Part shown: one piece after another, positions 1-9,752 of the stretch
Layout: each line of letters opens with the position of its first letter
Numbering within the stretch: the stretch's first letter is position 1
From: Rhizopus arrhizus
Taxonomy: Eukaryota > Mucoromycota > Mucoromycetes > Mucorales > Rhizopodaceae
DNA: 64,000 nt
Reading direction: 5' to 3'
Assembly (NCBI GenBank): GCA_024220505.1
Contig: JAKZZE010000026.1
Location: 310,001 to 374,000 of the forward strand
Notes under the pieces: model-generated
The model's input: only the letters and a program-made list of their open reading frames with translations
What the model was told of the DNA's origin: nothing
Database searches by the model: none
Program-made: the position numbers and the translations under genes

Positions 1-498
1 AAATAATTTGACTTTTCTTTGAAGTGTAAAAGAATTTGAGATCAAAAGCTTGTGTTTATGTTGATAAATTTGGTTTGCTTGTAGTAAGTGACCACCAGAT
101 CTTGTATTGTAGATCAAACAGTAAAAAGCAATAAGAGTTTTCTTGATAAGAGAATATAAGATTGATACGATGAAGATAATTTGACTTCAAAGGACTTGCC
201 TTGATGTATATGTAGGGGATCAGAAAGATTTTAAATGTAGATCCTTGAAGATATTCTTTTTATTTATGTTAAGGTAAAATATGTCAAAAGTAAGTAAAAA
301 GTAAGTTATATCAAAAGTAAGTATATATCAAGAGTAAGTGAAGTTAAATCGAAAAGTGAAAGGATAAAGGGATATTTATATGATTGTCATTTTTTTGTGT
401 TTTTCTATTTTTGAACTTTTTTTGTTTATCTTCAGGGACTGATGTCCCTCCTAGGACTGAGTCCCTTCTTCCGCAAAAGTTACACCAACTGCGTCACA
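1..498 (-). repeat. LTR copy, cut by the window start
   Basis: Read on the minus strand this LTR begins TGTGACGCAGTTGG (at 498) and runs off the left edge of the window. It is nearly the reverse complement of the LTR at 36012-37204 (once the LTR nested there is removed), including the purine/pyrimidine block near 440-480 and the conserved TGGTGGTCACT motif at 87-101. No coding capacity. The missing part is about 80 bp by comparison with that copy. Confidence 0.8.
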
Positions 499-1305
499 AC
501 AATATGTCGTGTTTGATCACGAATAGTCTTTTTATAGTAATTAACAAAGGTACCGAGAACTTATTAAGTAGTAAAAGATTGATTGATTTTATTTAATAAA
601 GATAATGTCTATTTATACTATTTTACATTTGCTGCGGTGGTGATGTTGTTATATATTGTTATAATGTTAATATTGAAAGTACTGCGACATTGCTGCGACT
701 ATGCTGCGATTATACTGCGGATGACAACTGTAGGTAGAAGTATTGTAAGGTTCGTTATGTTTTCGGGTTTCGATAGGTTCGATATAAGTTGTTGAGATAA
801 AGTATTAGGTCAATTGAGATCCAATAAGGGTAAGTAATTTGAATTATAGGCTTGCTTGTATATAGTGACCACCAGATCTTGTTAAGTGGATCAAACTTGA
901 TTTGTAAAGTAAAATGTAAAGAAATATAATAAAAATATAAAATAGATACAATGAAGATAATTTGCTTCAAGGGAATTCGACTTGTTTGTTATAAAATAAG
1001 AAAAATAGATTTTGTCTTTTAAGAGACTATTTATTCAAAGTAAAAATAGGTTTTTGAATAGAAGTGAATTTAAGTGAACTAAAGTGAATTGAAATAAAAG
1101 ATATAGAGATATTTATATAAAAATGAAAGAGAAAAAAGAAAAGGAAATAAGGTTGATATTTTTACTTGAATTAATATTTTTACTTGTGTCAATATTTTTA
1201 CTTGAGTCGATGTTGTGTATTTCAGTTAAATTACTGAAGTAAGTCGATTTCAAAGTCAGTTGTACTGTCCAAAATTTTGTAGATGTCTTCATCATTCTCG
1301 TTACA
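499..1305 (-). repeat. Degenerate LTR copy or copies
   Basis: The minus strand starts TGTAACGAGAATGATGAAG at 1305, the same start as a fragment near 42042. The interval holds another copy of the AGTGACCACCAGATC motif (864-878) and AT-rich LTR-like sequence. The inner boundary is not clear, so more than one relic may be present. No gene seen. Confidence 0.6.
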
Positions 1306-1863
1306 GTGTGAGATTGTTAGGCTTTCGGGTTTAAGTAGGTTTGATATAAGTTTTTGAGACAAAGTTTTGATAATTGAATAAGGTATCGGACAAAGTAATA
1401 TCCAAAAAGAGTAGATAATTTGAGTTGTAAGTTCGCTTGAGTAGAGTGACCACCAGATCTTGTTAAGTAGATCAGTCTGAATTGAATAAAAGTAAAATAA
1501 AAAGATGAAAGATAAAAGATAAAATAAAAAAGAGATTACAATGAAGTATATGATTCAAGGGATTATTAGTTCTTCCTATTTATAAAATAAAAGAAGTATT
1601 TTGTTTCAAAGGAGATTTATTTGGATAAGGTAAGATAATAATAATAATAATTCTTGATAAATTGTTGATATTTATATGTTTTTGGTTTTCTTGATTTTGT
1701 GATGTTTTTAGATTTTTGTGTTTTCCTTTGAATTGTGAATTTAGTTGAGTTATTCAATTTCATTGAGTTTATCAAAAATATTGAGGACATGAACTTAGTT
1801 CAGGTCCGAACTTTCTTCGTCAAGTGGTACAGTTTGATTGAAAAAATTTCTATTTTCGTCACA
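1306..1863 (-). repeat. Degenerate LTR copy
   Basis: The minus strand begins TGTGACGAAAATAG at 1863 and carries the conserved motif at 1445-1459. It abuts the full-length Ty3/gypsy element, which inserted next to it at GTAT. No coding potential seen. Confidence 0.6.
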
Positions 1864-1870
1864 ACAGTAT

Positions 1871-2367
1871 TGTTATTTTATAAGGTTGGCTTGTTGTAAG
1901 TGAGTTAATTTGAGTAAAGTTTGCTTGTAAAGCTTGATTGTAAGGTTAAGATTGCCTTGTAAGTTGTTGTTTAATATAGAATTTAAGCAGATGCTTGTTA
2001 AGTAGTGACCACCAGATCTTATATGTAAGATCAATACGATGTTCCTTGATAAAATAATATAAAAAGTGAAGTAAAATAAGAGATCAGGAACTTTTATAAG
2101 TAAGTTAGCCTGCTTTATTGAGTTAAGTATATATAAAAATATAAAAGAACTTGACTAATTTCTTCTTCCTTGACTGAATGGTTGGGGATATATATATATA
2201 ATAATAATATTTATTTTTTTTTTTTTTTGACTTTTTTCATTTTTTTGACCTTTTTCACTTTTTGACTTTTTTCACTTTTTGACTTTTTTCACTTTTTGAC
2301 TTTTTTCACTTTTCGACTTCTTTCACTTTTGCTTCGTGTAACCTCTTTACTGCCTACTTTGGTCACA
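1871..2367 (-). repeat. 3' LTR of the Ty3/gypsy element
   Basis: Starts TGTTATTTTATAAGG and ends GGTCACA on the plus strand. It is almost identical to 9119-9584. The main difference is the number of roughly 17-bp units (TTTTTTCACTTTTTGAC type) near 2229-2330: about two more units here than in the 5' LTR. It contains the conserved TGGTGGTCACT motif at 2004-2018 (minus strand). Confidence 0.93.
2229..2330. repeat. 17-bp tandem repeat inside the LTR
   Basis: A variable-number block of TTTTTTCACTTTTTGAC-like units. The 3' LTR has about two more units than the 5' LTR (near 9480-9545), which explains most of the 31-bp length difference between the LTRs. Confidence 0.85.
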
Positions 2368-2991
2368 GATCCCCGCAATACCAGAAGAATCGCCCACGAT
2401 TCTGGCCCAATTGTCTTTCTGTTTGATCTTGAGGGTTAAGGCGCGATATAATCTGTAATCTGGTATGATGGCTTTCAACATAATTTGCTTTGCTGCTAAG
2501 TATGCTGCTACTGATTCTGGGGTATCGTTGGGTCTTCTGAACCGAAAATGTGCCCAATGATTAATGTTCGTAGCAAGTAGATCACACAGTTGTTCTTTTA
2601 ATTCCTGTATTCTTTCAAATTCATGTAGAGTATCTACAAACTGCTTATGTTGATTCTTGATAAGTTCTTCTAGATTTTTCAACAGTTCCAAATCATCTTC
2701 ATCTTCCCAGTTTGCTTCATAGATGTCACCTTCATTTTTCTCTGCGCTCACCATTGCGCTTATGTTTTTAATTGTATATACGGCGTATTCTTCTCTTGTA
2801 CAGGTTATACCGTCTATTTCATACAGTACTTCGGTAGGGCCGACATTACAGTCTTCCCACATCATTAAGAAATCCATTATAGCAGTCATGGTAACTTCAT
2901 AACCTTGTTCCTTGTAGATTTTTATCAGGTAAGCGTCCATATCCATAGAGAAATCTTTTGAAAGGCACTTGTTATTATTTGTAGCGTTCAT
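2347..2991 (-). CDS. Third ORF of the Ty3/gypsy element, unknown function
   Basis: 214 codons starting at an ATG (2991), 114 bp after the integrase stop, and ending inside the 3' LTR, so the tract upstream of the LTR is within the reading frame. The product is acidic, with a charged, probably helical segment around residues 95-135 and a basic aromatic patch HFRFRR near 145. I see no signal peptide or membrane segment, so it does not look like an envelope protein. No family recognised. Position downstream of integrase matches the extra ORF of some plant and animal gypsy elements, but that is only positional. The frame is open over 645 nt in AT-rich DNA, which argues for selection or recent insertion. 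Confidence 0.6.
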   Translation of the reverse strand: MNATNNNKCLSKDFSMDMDAYLIKIYKEQGYEVTMTAIMDFLMMWEDCNVGPTEVLYEIDGITCTREEYAVYTIKNISAMVSAEKNEGDIYEANWEDEDDLELLKNLEELIKNQHKQFVDTLHEFERIQELKEQLCDLLATNINHWAHFRFRRPNDTPESVAAYLAAKQIMLKAIIPDYRLYRALTLKIKQKDNWARIVGDSSGIAGICDQSRQ

Positions 2992-3105
2992 GTTTTGGTG
3001 TTATTATTATTTTCTTTTTTTTTTTTGAATTTTCCTTGTCTTTATATATTGTTTTTGATTCTCTTCTTTTGTTTATGTTATTGAGTTGGAGGTCATCAGT
3101 ACTCT

Positions 3106-4452
3106 TCATTGAAGCAGATCATTTGTTTGTTCATCCAAGTTGGTCATGATGCTTCTTTCATTTTCTTGGCACCATTGGACTTTAGGTAATAGATAAGGTT
3201 TCATTCTGTTTCCATGTATTCTTCTAAGCTTTGTGTCATGAGGATTCATGCTTTTGATATGATATGTTCCTTTTCCAAGTATATGCTGTATAACATATGG
3301 TCCTTCCCACTTATCTTGTAACTTTGCTGACCATGATGTTGACAAATAATCTCGGTAAATAAGGACTATATCTCCTAATTTGAACGGTGGTTTCAGTTCC
3401 TTGCGTTCATCTAGTATCTTTTTTTCAATCTGCTTTTTCTGCGTTTCTTGAGCTCGTTGTATGTTTTGTACGGCCATTTCTCTTATTCTGTTAAGATTGT
3501 ATATTTGATGAATTGTCCGGTGTCGTAAGATAGCGTCAAATTTGGGTGAATTCCGTTCATACACATGATGATTTATGTCGAATGGTGTCTTCGGTTCATA
3601 CCCATATAGTAAGAAAAATGGTGTATTCTTTGTTGATCCTTGTTTAATGGTTCGATAGGCAAATAGTGCAGCTGGTAAGTACAAGTCCCAATCGTCCTTT
3701 TCTTCTTTTGTACGCTTTTGTAGGATTTGTCCTAGAGTTCTGTTGAAACGTTCAATCAATCCATTGCTTTGAGGATTGTATGGTGTAGTGGTCTTGTGAA
3801 TAATCGAAAAATTCTTGCATACTTGTTGTATCAGCTTGCTAACAAATGGTTTGCCATTATCCGAAACTATAATTGTGGGACAACCATGTCTACATATGAT
3901 TTCTTCGTATAAGAATAAAGCGATTTCTGATGCAGTTTGGAAACGAATGGGTCTTGCTTCCACATATTTAGTAAGGTAGTCGATTCCTGCTATGATATAT
4001 CTGTTTCCGGATCGCGAAGCTTGTACATGTTTAACGTCTAAAGCGATGCGATCGAAAGGTTTTACTGATACTGGCACAGGGTATAATTCTTCTTTTAGCG
4101 ACTTTTTCCCATGTCTTTGACATCTGTGACATTTCTTTACATATTCCATTATGTCCTTGGTCATATTTTCCCAATAATAACGTGATGCGATTTTGTGTAG
4201 TGTATTGTTATATGCCAAATGTCCACCAAGAGGGTGTTGATGATATGAATACATGATTTCTTCAGCTTCTTGCTTGTTTAGCACTTTTCGTATTATTCCG
4301 TTTTCGGTGTTGTATCTATACAGATTATCCTTGTATATGGTAAACTTATGTGCTTGCTTCTGTAAGTATATTTTCTGTTTGTGCGTGATATCTTCTAGTA
4401 GTTTCAACTCTTGCAGATATTGTTTCACGATATCAATTTGCTGTTGTTCCAT
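3106..4452 (-). CDS. Retroelement integrase (Ty3/gypsy)
   Basis: 448 codons from an ATG. The N-terminal HHCC zinc-binding module is visible around residues 70-115 (HQHPLGGHLAY, then CHRCQRHGK). The RVE catalytic core follows, with Asp in DVKHV, Asp in IIVSDNGKPF and Glu in GLIERFNRTL, giving the D,D-35-E arrangement. The C-terminal part has the basic beta-rich segment DKWEGPYVIQ (GPY/F module). No chromodomain or CxxC tail seen. The frame is the same as that of the RT ORF upstream, but 306 nt with stop codons separate them, so integrase is either translated from its own ATG, from a spliced RNA, or the two were once continuous. It should insert the element's cDNA in the nucleus. Confidence 0.93.
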   Translation of the reverse strand: MEQQQIDIVKQYLQELKLLEDITHKQKIYLQKQAHKFTIYKDNLYRYNTENGIIRKVLNKQEAEEIMYSYHQHPLGGHLAYNNTLHKIASRYYWENMTKDIMEYVKKCHRCQRHGKKSLKEELYPVPVSVKPFDRIALDVKHVQASRSGNRYIIAGIDYLTKYVEARPIRFQTASEIALFLYEEIICRHGCPTIIVSDNGKPFVSKLIQQVCKNFSIIHKTTTPYNPQSNGLIERFNRTLGQILQKRTKEEKDDWDLYLPAALFAYRTIKQGSTKNTPFFLLYGYEPKTPFDINHHVYERNSPKFDAILRHRTIHQIYNLNRIREMAVQNIQRAQETQKKQIEKKILDERKELKPPFKLGDIVLIYRDYLSTSWSAKLQDKWEGPYVIQHILGKGTYHIKSMNPHDTKLRRIHGNRMKPYLLPKVQWCQENERSIMTNLDEQTNDLLQ

Positions 4453-4758
4453 TTTTGGTAATATAAAGTTCTTGATATGTTATTGTTTCAGGGTCTTGAT
4501 TTTTATGTGTGATATTTCCAATTTTAGTGCTGTTAAAGTTTTTTCTTCTCACGACTGTTTGTTTTCTAGGCTGGCCTTCCTCTTATGATTTTTGAAATTT
4601 TCTATTGTTTTTGATGATTTTGTATATTTTGTTTCAACTTCCCCTCCCATCCTCCATGTAGTTGATAATATGAATTTTTTTTTATGCGTATTTTGTGTTG
4701 TTTTTGGATTTTTCTTGAGTTTATGTATCATCTACCCTCCCATCCTCCATGTAGTTGA
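4453..4758 (-). repeat. Inter-ORF spacer with a duplicated 25-bp purine-rich motif
   Basis: Between the RT-RNase H and integrase frames lie two identical 25-bp direct copies (4642-4666 and 4735-4759, 93 bp apart) with the core GGAGGATGGGAGGG on the minus strand. Stop codons occur in the pol frame. The purine tract resembles a polypurine tract and could act as a second plus-strand primer, or the repeat may mark a local duplication that split a once-continuous pol frame. A 60-codon ORF here is not convincing as a gene. Confidence 0.6.
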
Positions 4759-7700
4759 TTAATATCCAAGTCTTGACAGGAAATCTGCACTTTCGTTGAC
4801 ACGTCCAGGTCTATATTTAATTTCAAAGTCGTATTCTGATAATGTGACGATCCATCGGGCTATTATTCCGGTTGGGTTTGGTGTCTTGAGAAGTCCAGTT
4901 AAGGCTGAGTGATCTGTAATGATCATGAATTTCTTTCCAAGTAAATATGGTCTAAAGAGTTTTACTGCCCAAGTAACTGCTAAGCATTCTAATTTTGTGG
5001 GTGCATAGTTGGCTTCGTTAGGTTTAAGTCCACGACTTGCATATATAATGGGATGTTCTTTTCCATCATCGTCGAGTTGAGTTAAGACACATCCTAGTCC
5101 TAACTTTGAGGCGTCTGTGACCAAGATAAAACTTCGGTTAAAATCTGGTCTTGCTAATACAGGTGCAGTTGTTAACAGTTCCTTGAGTGTTTCAAATGAA
5201 GCAGTTGTCTCTAGTGTCCACGGAATTTTCTTTTTTGTTTTAGTTTGGTCATGTAACGGCCTTGCAATAGCTGCAAAATTCTTTATAAATCTTCGATAAT
5301 ATGATGCTATTCCTAAGAAAGATCTGACTTGCGTAATAGTGGTTGGTACTGGATATTCTACAATCTTCTTTATTTTGTCCGGATCGGTTTGTATGCCTTG
5401 GTTGGTAACGATGTATCCAAGAAATTTCAAATGATCTTTAAAGAAGAAACATTTCTCTGGATTCAATTTGAGATTGGCGGTTTCTATGCACTGAAATACT
5501 TGTTCTAGATGTATTAAATGTTCTTGATCGTTATGGGAGTATACATTAAGATCATCTATATAGGCTACTAAGCACTTGTTCATTAGCGGACGGAAACATA
5601 AATCTATTAAACGCTGGAAGGTTGCTGGCGAATTTACAAGTCCCATAGGCAAGGTATTATAGTGATATGTTCCGTATTTGGTAGTGAAAGCAGTAAATTC
5701 CTTGCTATCCTCGTCTAATGGTACTTGATGGAAACCAGAGCGCATGTCGAGTGCTGAAAATACTTTGGCTTTTCCTAGGGTGTCCAATAAATCGTCTATT
5801 CTTGGTAAAGGATATGCATCTTTCTTCGTCTTTGCATTTAATTTTCTGTAGTCTATGACCATTCTGTAATCACCATTCTTCTTCTTTACTAATATCACTG
5901 GTGCTGCCCACGGGCTACTCGATGGTGATATAACTCCTAATTTACAATATTTATCCAATTCCTTTTGAAGGTGTTCTGCTTCCAAAGGACTGATTCTGTA
6001 CGGGCGGTGACTAATAGGTAATGTATTTTCTTCTATAATAATCTTGTGGTTGATTAAATTTGTGCGTCCGATTGTATCGTTGTCCCAGTCGAATATATGC
6101 TGGTATTTTTTCAGTAACTTAAGCAGTTCTTCTTTCATTGATTTATTTATATCTCCTATTTCCAGTTTTTCCAATAGTTGTGGTTTTAGCGTATCTTGGT
6201 CTTCCTTGTTTAGATTTTGTTCAATAATATCGTGTTCTAAAGTGCATAATGTCGAGTTTCTGTCTATTTCATATGCTTTGATTATTGTATCGTCATTTAG
6301 ATCATGAGCTTCCAATATTCCAATTTCTTCACCAGGTTCTAGATAAATATCATTTTCTGTGCGATTGTATATGCGTATGTCGAGTGATTTCTTGTTGATT
6401 ATGAATGAAGATGACTGATCAAAATATCCTGAAGACTGCATTAGCTTTGGATGTGTAATGTAAAAGTCATATAGTATGTTCTGAGTGTCTTCTTTGGATT
6501 TGTCTAAGCTGATATGTTTCGATGAATGCGCTTGTACTAAAAGTCCTGTGTCTGTTGACTTTATCGAATACATTTCTTGTGAATTTGTAATAACTACTTC
6601 CTCGTATTTGTCATTTTCCAAAACTTGCAATGATTCTTGTTCATAACTTCTTTCTAAGGCTGTTACTTCCATTTCTATATCATCGTCACTGGTTTCTTCG
6701 CTTTCTGATTCAGATTCCTCTTCGGTTGATGAGTAACTTCCTTCTGAATCGCTATCTTCAAAATGCACATGCTTATCGGAATGTGAGTTCGTGAGACTTA
6801 TAGGATGTTGATAGTCTTGATGGAATGTTTTCATTTTGGGTAACGGTGTACTTTTTCGTATGAAGTGTATTGGTAGTTCTGCCTTTTGGTTTTTATATTT
6901 GACTTTTAATGAAGAGCTATTGAAATCAATCTTGGCTTTAGCACGGTTTAACCAATTGCTTCCTAGTATAAGATGTGAAGGGCATGATGGCAATACTTCA
7001 ATTGTGCAGGGTATGACCATGTCTTCCTTGACTTCAATTGGGACGTCGTATATCAATCCGAGAGCGGGTTGCTTGGTTCCATTTCCTAGTGTGAATACGT
7101 TTTCGGATGCTGAATCTATTTCTAATTCAAGAGCGTCTGCTAGGGCCTTTGACATACATGTCTTTGATGCACCACTGTCTACTAGGGCTTTAATGTTTTT
7201 GTCTCCAATACTCACAGTTGAGTAGGCTGCAGTGGTATTGATTTCCTCGTTTTCTATCAGAGCCATTATTTGTTGGGTAGCTTGTTTATTTCTTTCTTGT
7301 CTTGGCTTTCTTTTTGGTCTACATTCTTCCACAAGCTTTTTGCGTAAAGATGGGGCTACTGTGATCAAATCTCCAATTTCGATATCGGCTTTTTGTTTTA
7401 ATACATCTGAGACTATATCATATTTGATATCTGGCTCTATTCTTCTAGTTCTTGGTTTATTTAGTCGACTATTAACCTTGTCTTGTATAGGAAGATCCGT
7501 ATCCATAGCTTCAGTTCGAGTGGGTTGCGTTTGTTGTACTGGCGTGGGATTTTTCACTTCTTCGATATGACTTCGTGTAGTGACTTTTCTGGTTATGGTA
7601 GGTTTTGCTACTTGCTTTCCTTTTTCTTTATTTGTGGGTCTAGAGTTTGGATAGGGTGTAGCTGTGGCAACGTCAGGAGGTCTTTCTGGTCTGATTGCTG

Positions 7701-7853
7701 CATAGAGATCCTTTTGTTTGTTATTGTATCTGTCTGTTAATATTGCGTTGAGCTGTTGTTGTTTAGGGGTTTTAATGGGTTTTATATCTTTTTGGGTGTT
7801 CAGTTGACCATTCTTCTGTGAGTTATCAAAAGCAACCGACCCTAATAGTTTTT
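4759..7853 (-). CDS. Pol polyprotein: protease, reverse transcriptase, RNase H
   Basis: Open frame entered by -1 frameshifting from gag at 7848-7854; there is no need for an ATG (the first internal start-like codon is a GTG at 7557). The aspartic protease has the active site LVDSGASKT, with LILGSNWL further on. An acidic linker follows. RT motifs are clear: YRMVIDYRKLN, ALDMRSGFHQVP, TLPMGLVNSPATFQ and the catalytic YIDD. RNase H begins at FILVTDASKLGLG and ends with the typical ADFLSRL before the stop. Integrase is not in this frame's product, being a separate ORF downstream. Functions: polyprotein processing, cDNA synthesis and removal of template RNA in virus-like particles. No inactivating change is visible. 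Confidence 0.93.
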
Positions 7854-8996
7854 TGACTGATTATTCTGTTGATTGTTATGTTGGTTACTGTGTTGGTTAT
7901 TTGGTTGCCGTTGATCCTGACTTGCTGGTTGGTCATATGATCTCCTTTGATTTGGCGTATAATTTCTGTTACTGTTATCGTATCGTCCATTGTTGTCGTT
8001 ATTTCCATATCTTCCAGACCTATTATAATTATTGTTATAATTATTATACCTGTGGTTTCTAGTAGGTTGCTGTTGATATTGTTGACTACTAAGCTCTTGG
8101 CGAATTGTTTGTTGTATAAGACCAATAAGATCTTGTTGTTGGTTAGGACGTATATGTTGATTTTCATTGTATTGGGTATGATGCAACTGATTACGGTTTC
8201 TTGATGTATTCATTGTTGTCAATTGATTTGTACCATGTGTATTGTTGTAATAGTAATTACTACTAGGTTGAGCATTGTTATAATGTATTTGATTATACGC
8301 TAGTGCTGGCATGGCATGTTCATTTGTATCAATTAAGTCAATATTATGATTGCTTGATAGATGGTGATGGTTATGATTTTCATTATGATATATCAAAGCT
8401 TGATTGGCATTCCTTGGTATGAAAGGATTATCAACCATTGCAATCTTTCGAGGTCGATTGGCGTTCCACCATCCTTCGCCGTGATTGATCCAGTCTTGTA
8501 AGTTTTTAGAACTACTCTGTATACAGAACTGTTTGATTTCTCGTAAGAGACCTGCACGAAATCGGCTTTCGATGACTGCATCATTAGTTATGTTAGCAAG
8601 GTCTGCGGCTTCTTTTAGACTGGCCAAGAATATTTGTGGGTGTTCCTGTTCGCCTTGATACATTTCGTTAAATTCTAATTCGTAACTCTGTATCAATTCT
8701 GGAGTTATGTAATAATTTTTCAATAGGTCTACGGCTTGTTCGTAGTTGATTCCAGGTATTCTTTTGAGTATTTCTTTTTCGTAATACACTTTGGCGGCTC
8801 CTCTTAGTTGTGCCTTGAGAATAATAAGCTTGCGTGGTTCTTGAGTAATATTGTTAATAGCAAAGTAAGATTCCAAACTTTCTACAAAATGACTGAAGTC
8901 TTCTCCTTCGTAGCCATGGAAATCAATTAAAGTAGGTCGATAACTTGCGTTCATGTTAGCATTTGCCAACGCGATGTGTCCGTTTATATAAGCCAT
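7842..8996 (-). CDS. Gag capsid polyprotein of the Ty3/gypsy element
   Basis: 384 codons from ATG. The N-terminal half resembles the Retrotrans_gag capsid core: FHGYEGEDFSHFVESLESYF, KAQLRGAAKVYYEKE and EFNEMYQGEQEHPQIFL. The C-terminal third is rich in N, Q, R, Y and G (RNA-binding style), and I see no CCHC zinc knuckle. The ORF ends two codons after the slippery heptamer. It should form the virus-like particle and package the RNA. Confidence 0.9.
   Translation of the reverse strand: MAYINGHIALANANMNASYRPTLIDFHGYEGEDFSHFVESLESYFAINNITQEPRKLIILKAQLRGAAKVYYEKEILKRIPGINYEQAVDLLKNYYITPELIQSYELEFNEMYQGEQEHPQIFLASLKEAADLANITNDAVIESRFRAGLLREIKQFCIQSSSKNLQDWINHGEGWWNANRPRKIAMVDNPFIPRNANQALIYHNENHNHHHLSSNHNIDLIDTNEHAMPALAYNQIHYNNAQPSSNYYYNNTHGTNQLTTMNTSRNRNQLHHTQYNENQHIRPNQQQDLIGLIQQTIRQELSSQQYQQQPTRNHRYNNYNNNYNRSGRYGNNDNNGRYDNSNRNYTPNQRRSYDQPASQDQRQPNNQHSNQHNNQQNNQSKNY
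7848..7854 (-). promoter_or_regulatory. -1 ribosomal frameshift site between gag and pol
   Basis: The minus strand reads A AAA AAC in the gag frame, a canonical X XXY YYZ slippery heptamer, one codon before the gag stop. Slipping back one base enters a frame that stays open through protease to the end of RNase H. Downstream bases TCGGTTG (about 7832-7838) can pair with CAACTGA about 27 nt later, giving a possible stimulatory stem; this was judged by eye only. Confidence 0.85.
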
Positions 8997-9102
8997 TTTA
9001 GTTCCAGGTAAATTTGATAATATTTTTTTGTTTAAGGTTGTTTCTTGATTTAATTTCTTGATTTGATTTTTTTGTTTCCTCGTTTGATTTTTTTGGATCC
9101 CT

Positions 9103-9116
9103 CGTAGTGACCACCA
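9103..9116 (-). other. Primer binding site of the Ty3/gypsy element
   Basis: Immediately inside the 5' LTR (two-base gap) the minus strand reads TGGTGGTCACTACG, beginning with TGG as expected for pairing to a tRNA 3' CCA. The implied tRNA 3' end is AGTGACCACCA. I cannot name the tRNA. The same TGGTGGTCACT core occurs again inside each LTR. Confidence 0.75.
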
Positions 9117-9118
9117 AA

Positions 9119-9584
9119 TGTTATTTTATAAGGTTGGCTTGTTGTAAGTGAGTTAATTTGAGTAAAGTTTGCTTGTAAAGCTTGATTGTAAGGTTAAGAT
9201 TGCCTTGTAAGTTGTTGTTTAATATAGAATTTAAGCAGATGCTTGTTAAGTAGTGACCACCAGATCTTATATGTAAGATCAATACGATGTTCCTTGATAA
9301 AATAATATAAAAAGTGAAGTAAAATAAGAGATCAGGAACTTTTATAAGTAAGTTAGCCTGCTTTATTGAGTTAAGTATATATAAAAATATAAAAGAACTT
9401 GACTAATTTCTTCTTCCTTGACTGAATAGTTGGGGATATATATATATATAATAATAATATTTTTTTTTTTTTTTTTTTTGACTTTTTTCATTTTTTTGAC
9501 CTTTTTCACTTTTTGACTTTTTTCACTTTTCGACTTCTTTCACTTTTGCTTCGTGTAACCTCTTTACTGCCTACTTTGGTCACA
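9119..9584 (-). repeat. 5' LTR of the Ty3/gypsy element
   Basis: 466 bp, TG...CA ends, nearly identical to 1871-2367 apart from the 17-bp repeat number and homopolymer length. It contains the internal TGGTGGTCACT motif at 9252-9266. As the 5' LTR it should hold the promoter; an AT-rich stretch of TATATATA lies near 9438. Confidence 0.93.
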
Positions 9585-9681
9585 GTATCAAAAAAGGAAT
9601 ATTTGTAACACTATCCAAAATGAGAATAAAATATACGACAAATATAAAAACACTAAACCACAATTTTTCAGTTGAAAAAAC

Positions 9682-9752
9682 TGCGCGAACCGGGAATCGA
9701 ACCCGGGCCCTTCGCGTGGCAGGCGAAGATTATACCACTTAACCATCCGCGC
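9682..9752 (-). tRNA. tRNA-Gly (anticodon GCC)
   Basis: The minus-strand sequence folds as a complete 71-nt tRNA without CCA: acceptor GCGCGGA/TTCGCGC-type pairing, D-arm with GGTTAAGTGG, anticodon stem CTTCG/CGAAG around loop TGCCACG, and T-arm with GGGTTCGATTCCC. The anticodon is GCC. No intron. The Ty3/gypsy element lies 98 bp downstream and a CACTA element 56 bp upstream. Confidence 0.96.

Larger units (their letters stand above)
1871..9584 (-). mobile_element. Full-length Ty3/gypsy LTR retrotransposon
   Basis: Two TG...CA LTRs (497 and 466 bp) flank gag, protease-RT-RNase H, integrase and a third ORF, all on the minus strand. A 4-bp direct repeat GTAT flanks it (1867-1870 and 9585-9588). 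Other solo LTRs of related type in this window also show 4-bp duplications. The PBS lies two bases inside the 5' LTR and a short G-rich tract (GCGGGGATC) precedes the 3' LTR. The order protease-RT-RNase H-integrase identifies Metaviridae (Ty3/gypsy). The integrase C-terminus has a GPY/F-like segment but no chromodomain that I can see. The main coding frames are open, so the copy looks recent. It ends 98 bp beyond the 3' end of tRNA-Gly, in the same direction as that tRNA. Confidence 0.93.

Noticed and set aside
384..795. Small plus-strand ORFs near the left edge
   Set aside because: They lie across LTR copies on the other strand and have no family features.
7826..8167. 113-codon frame overlapping the gag end
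   Set aside because: Low-complexity reading of the Asn/Arg-rich gag tail in another frame; pol continues from the -1 frame, not from this one.
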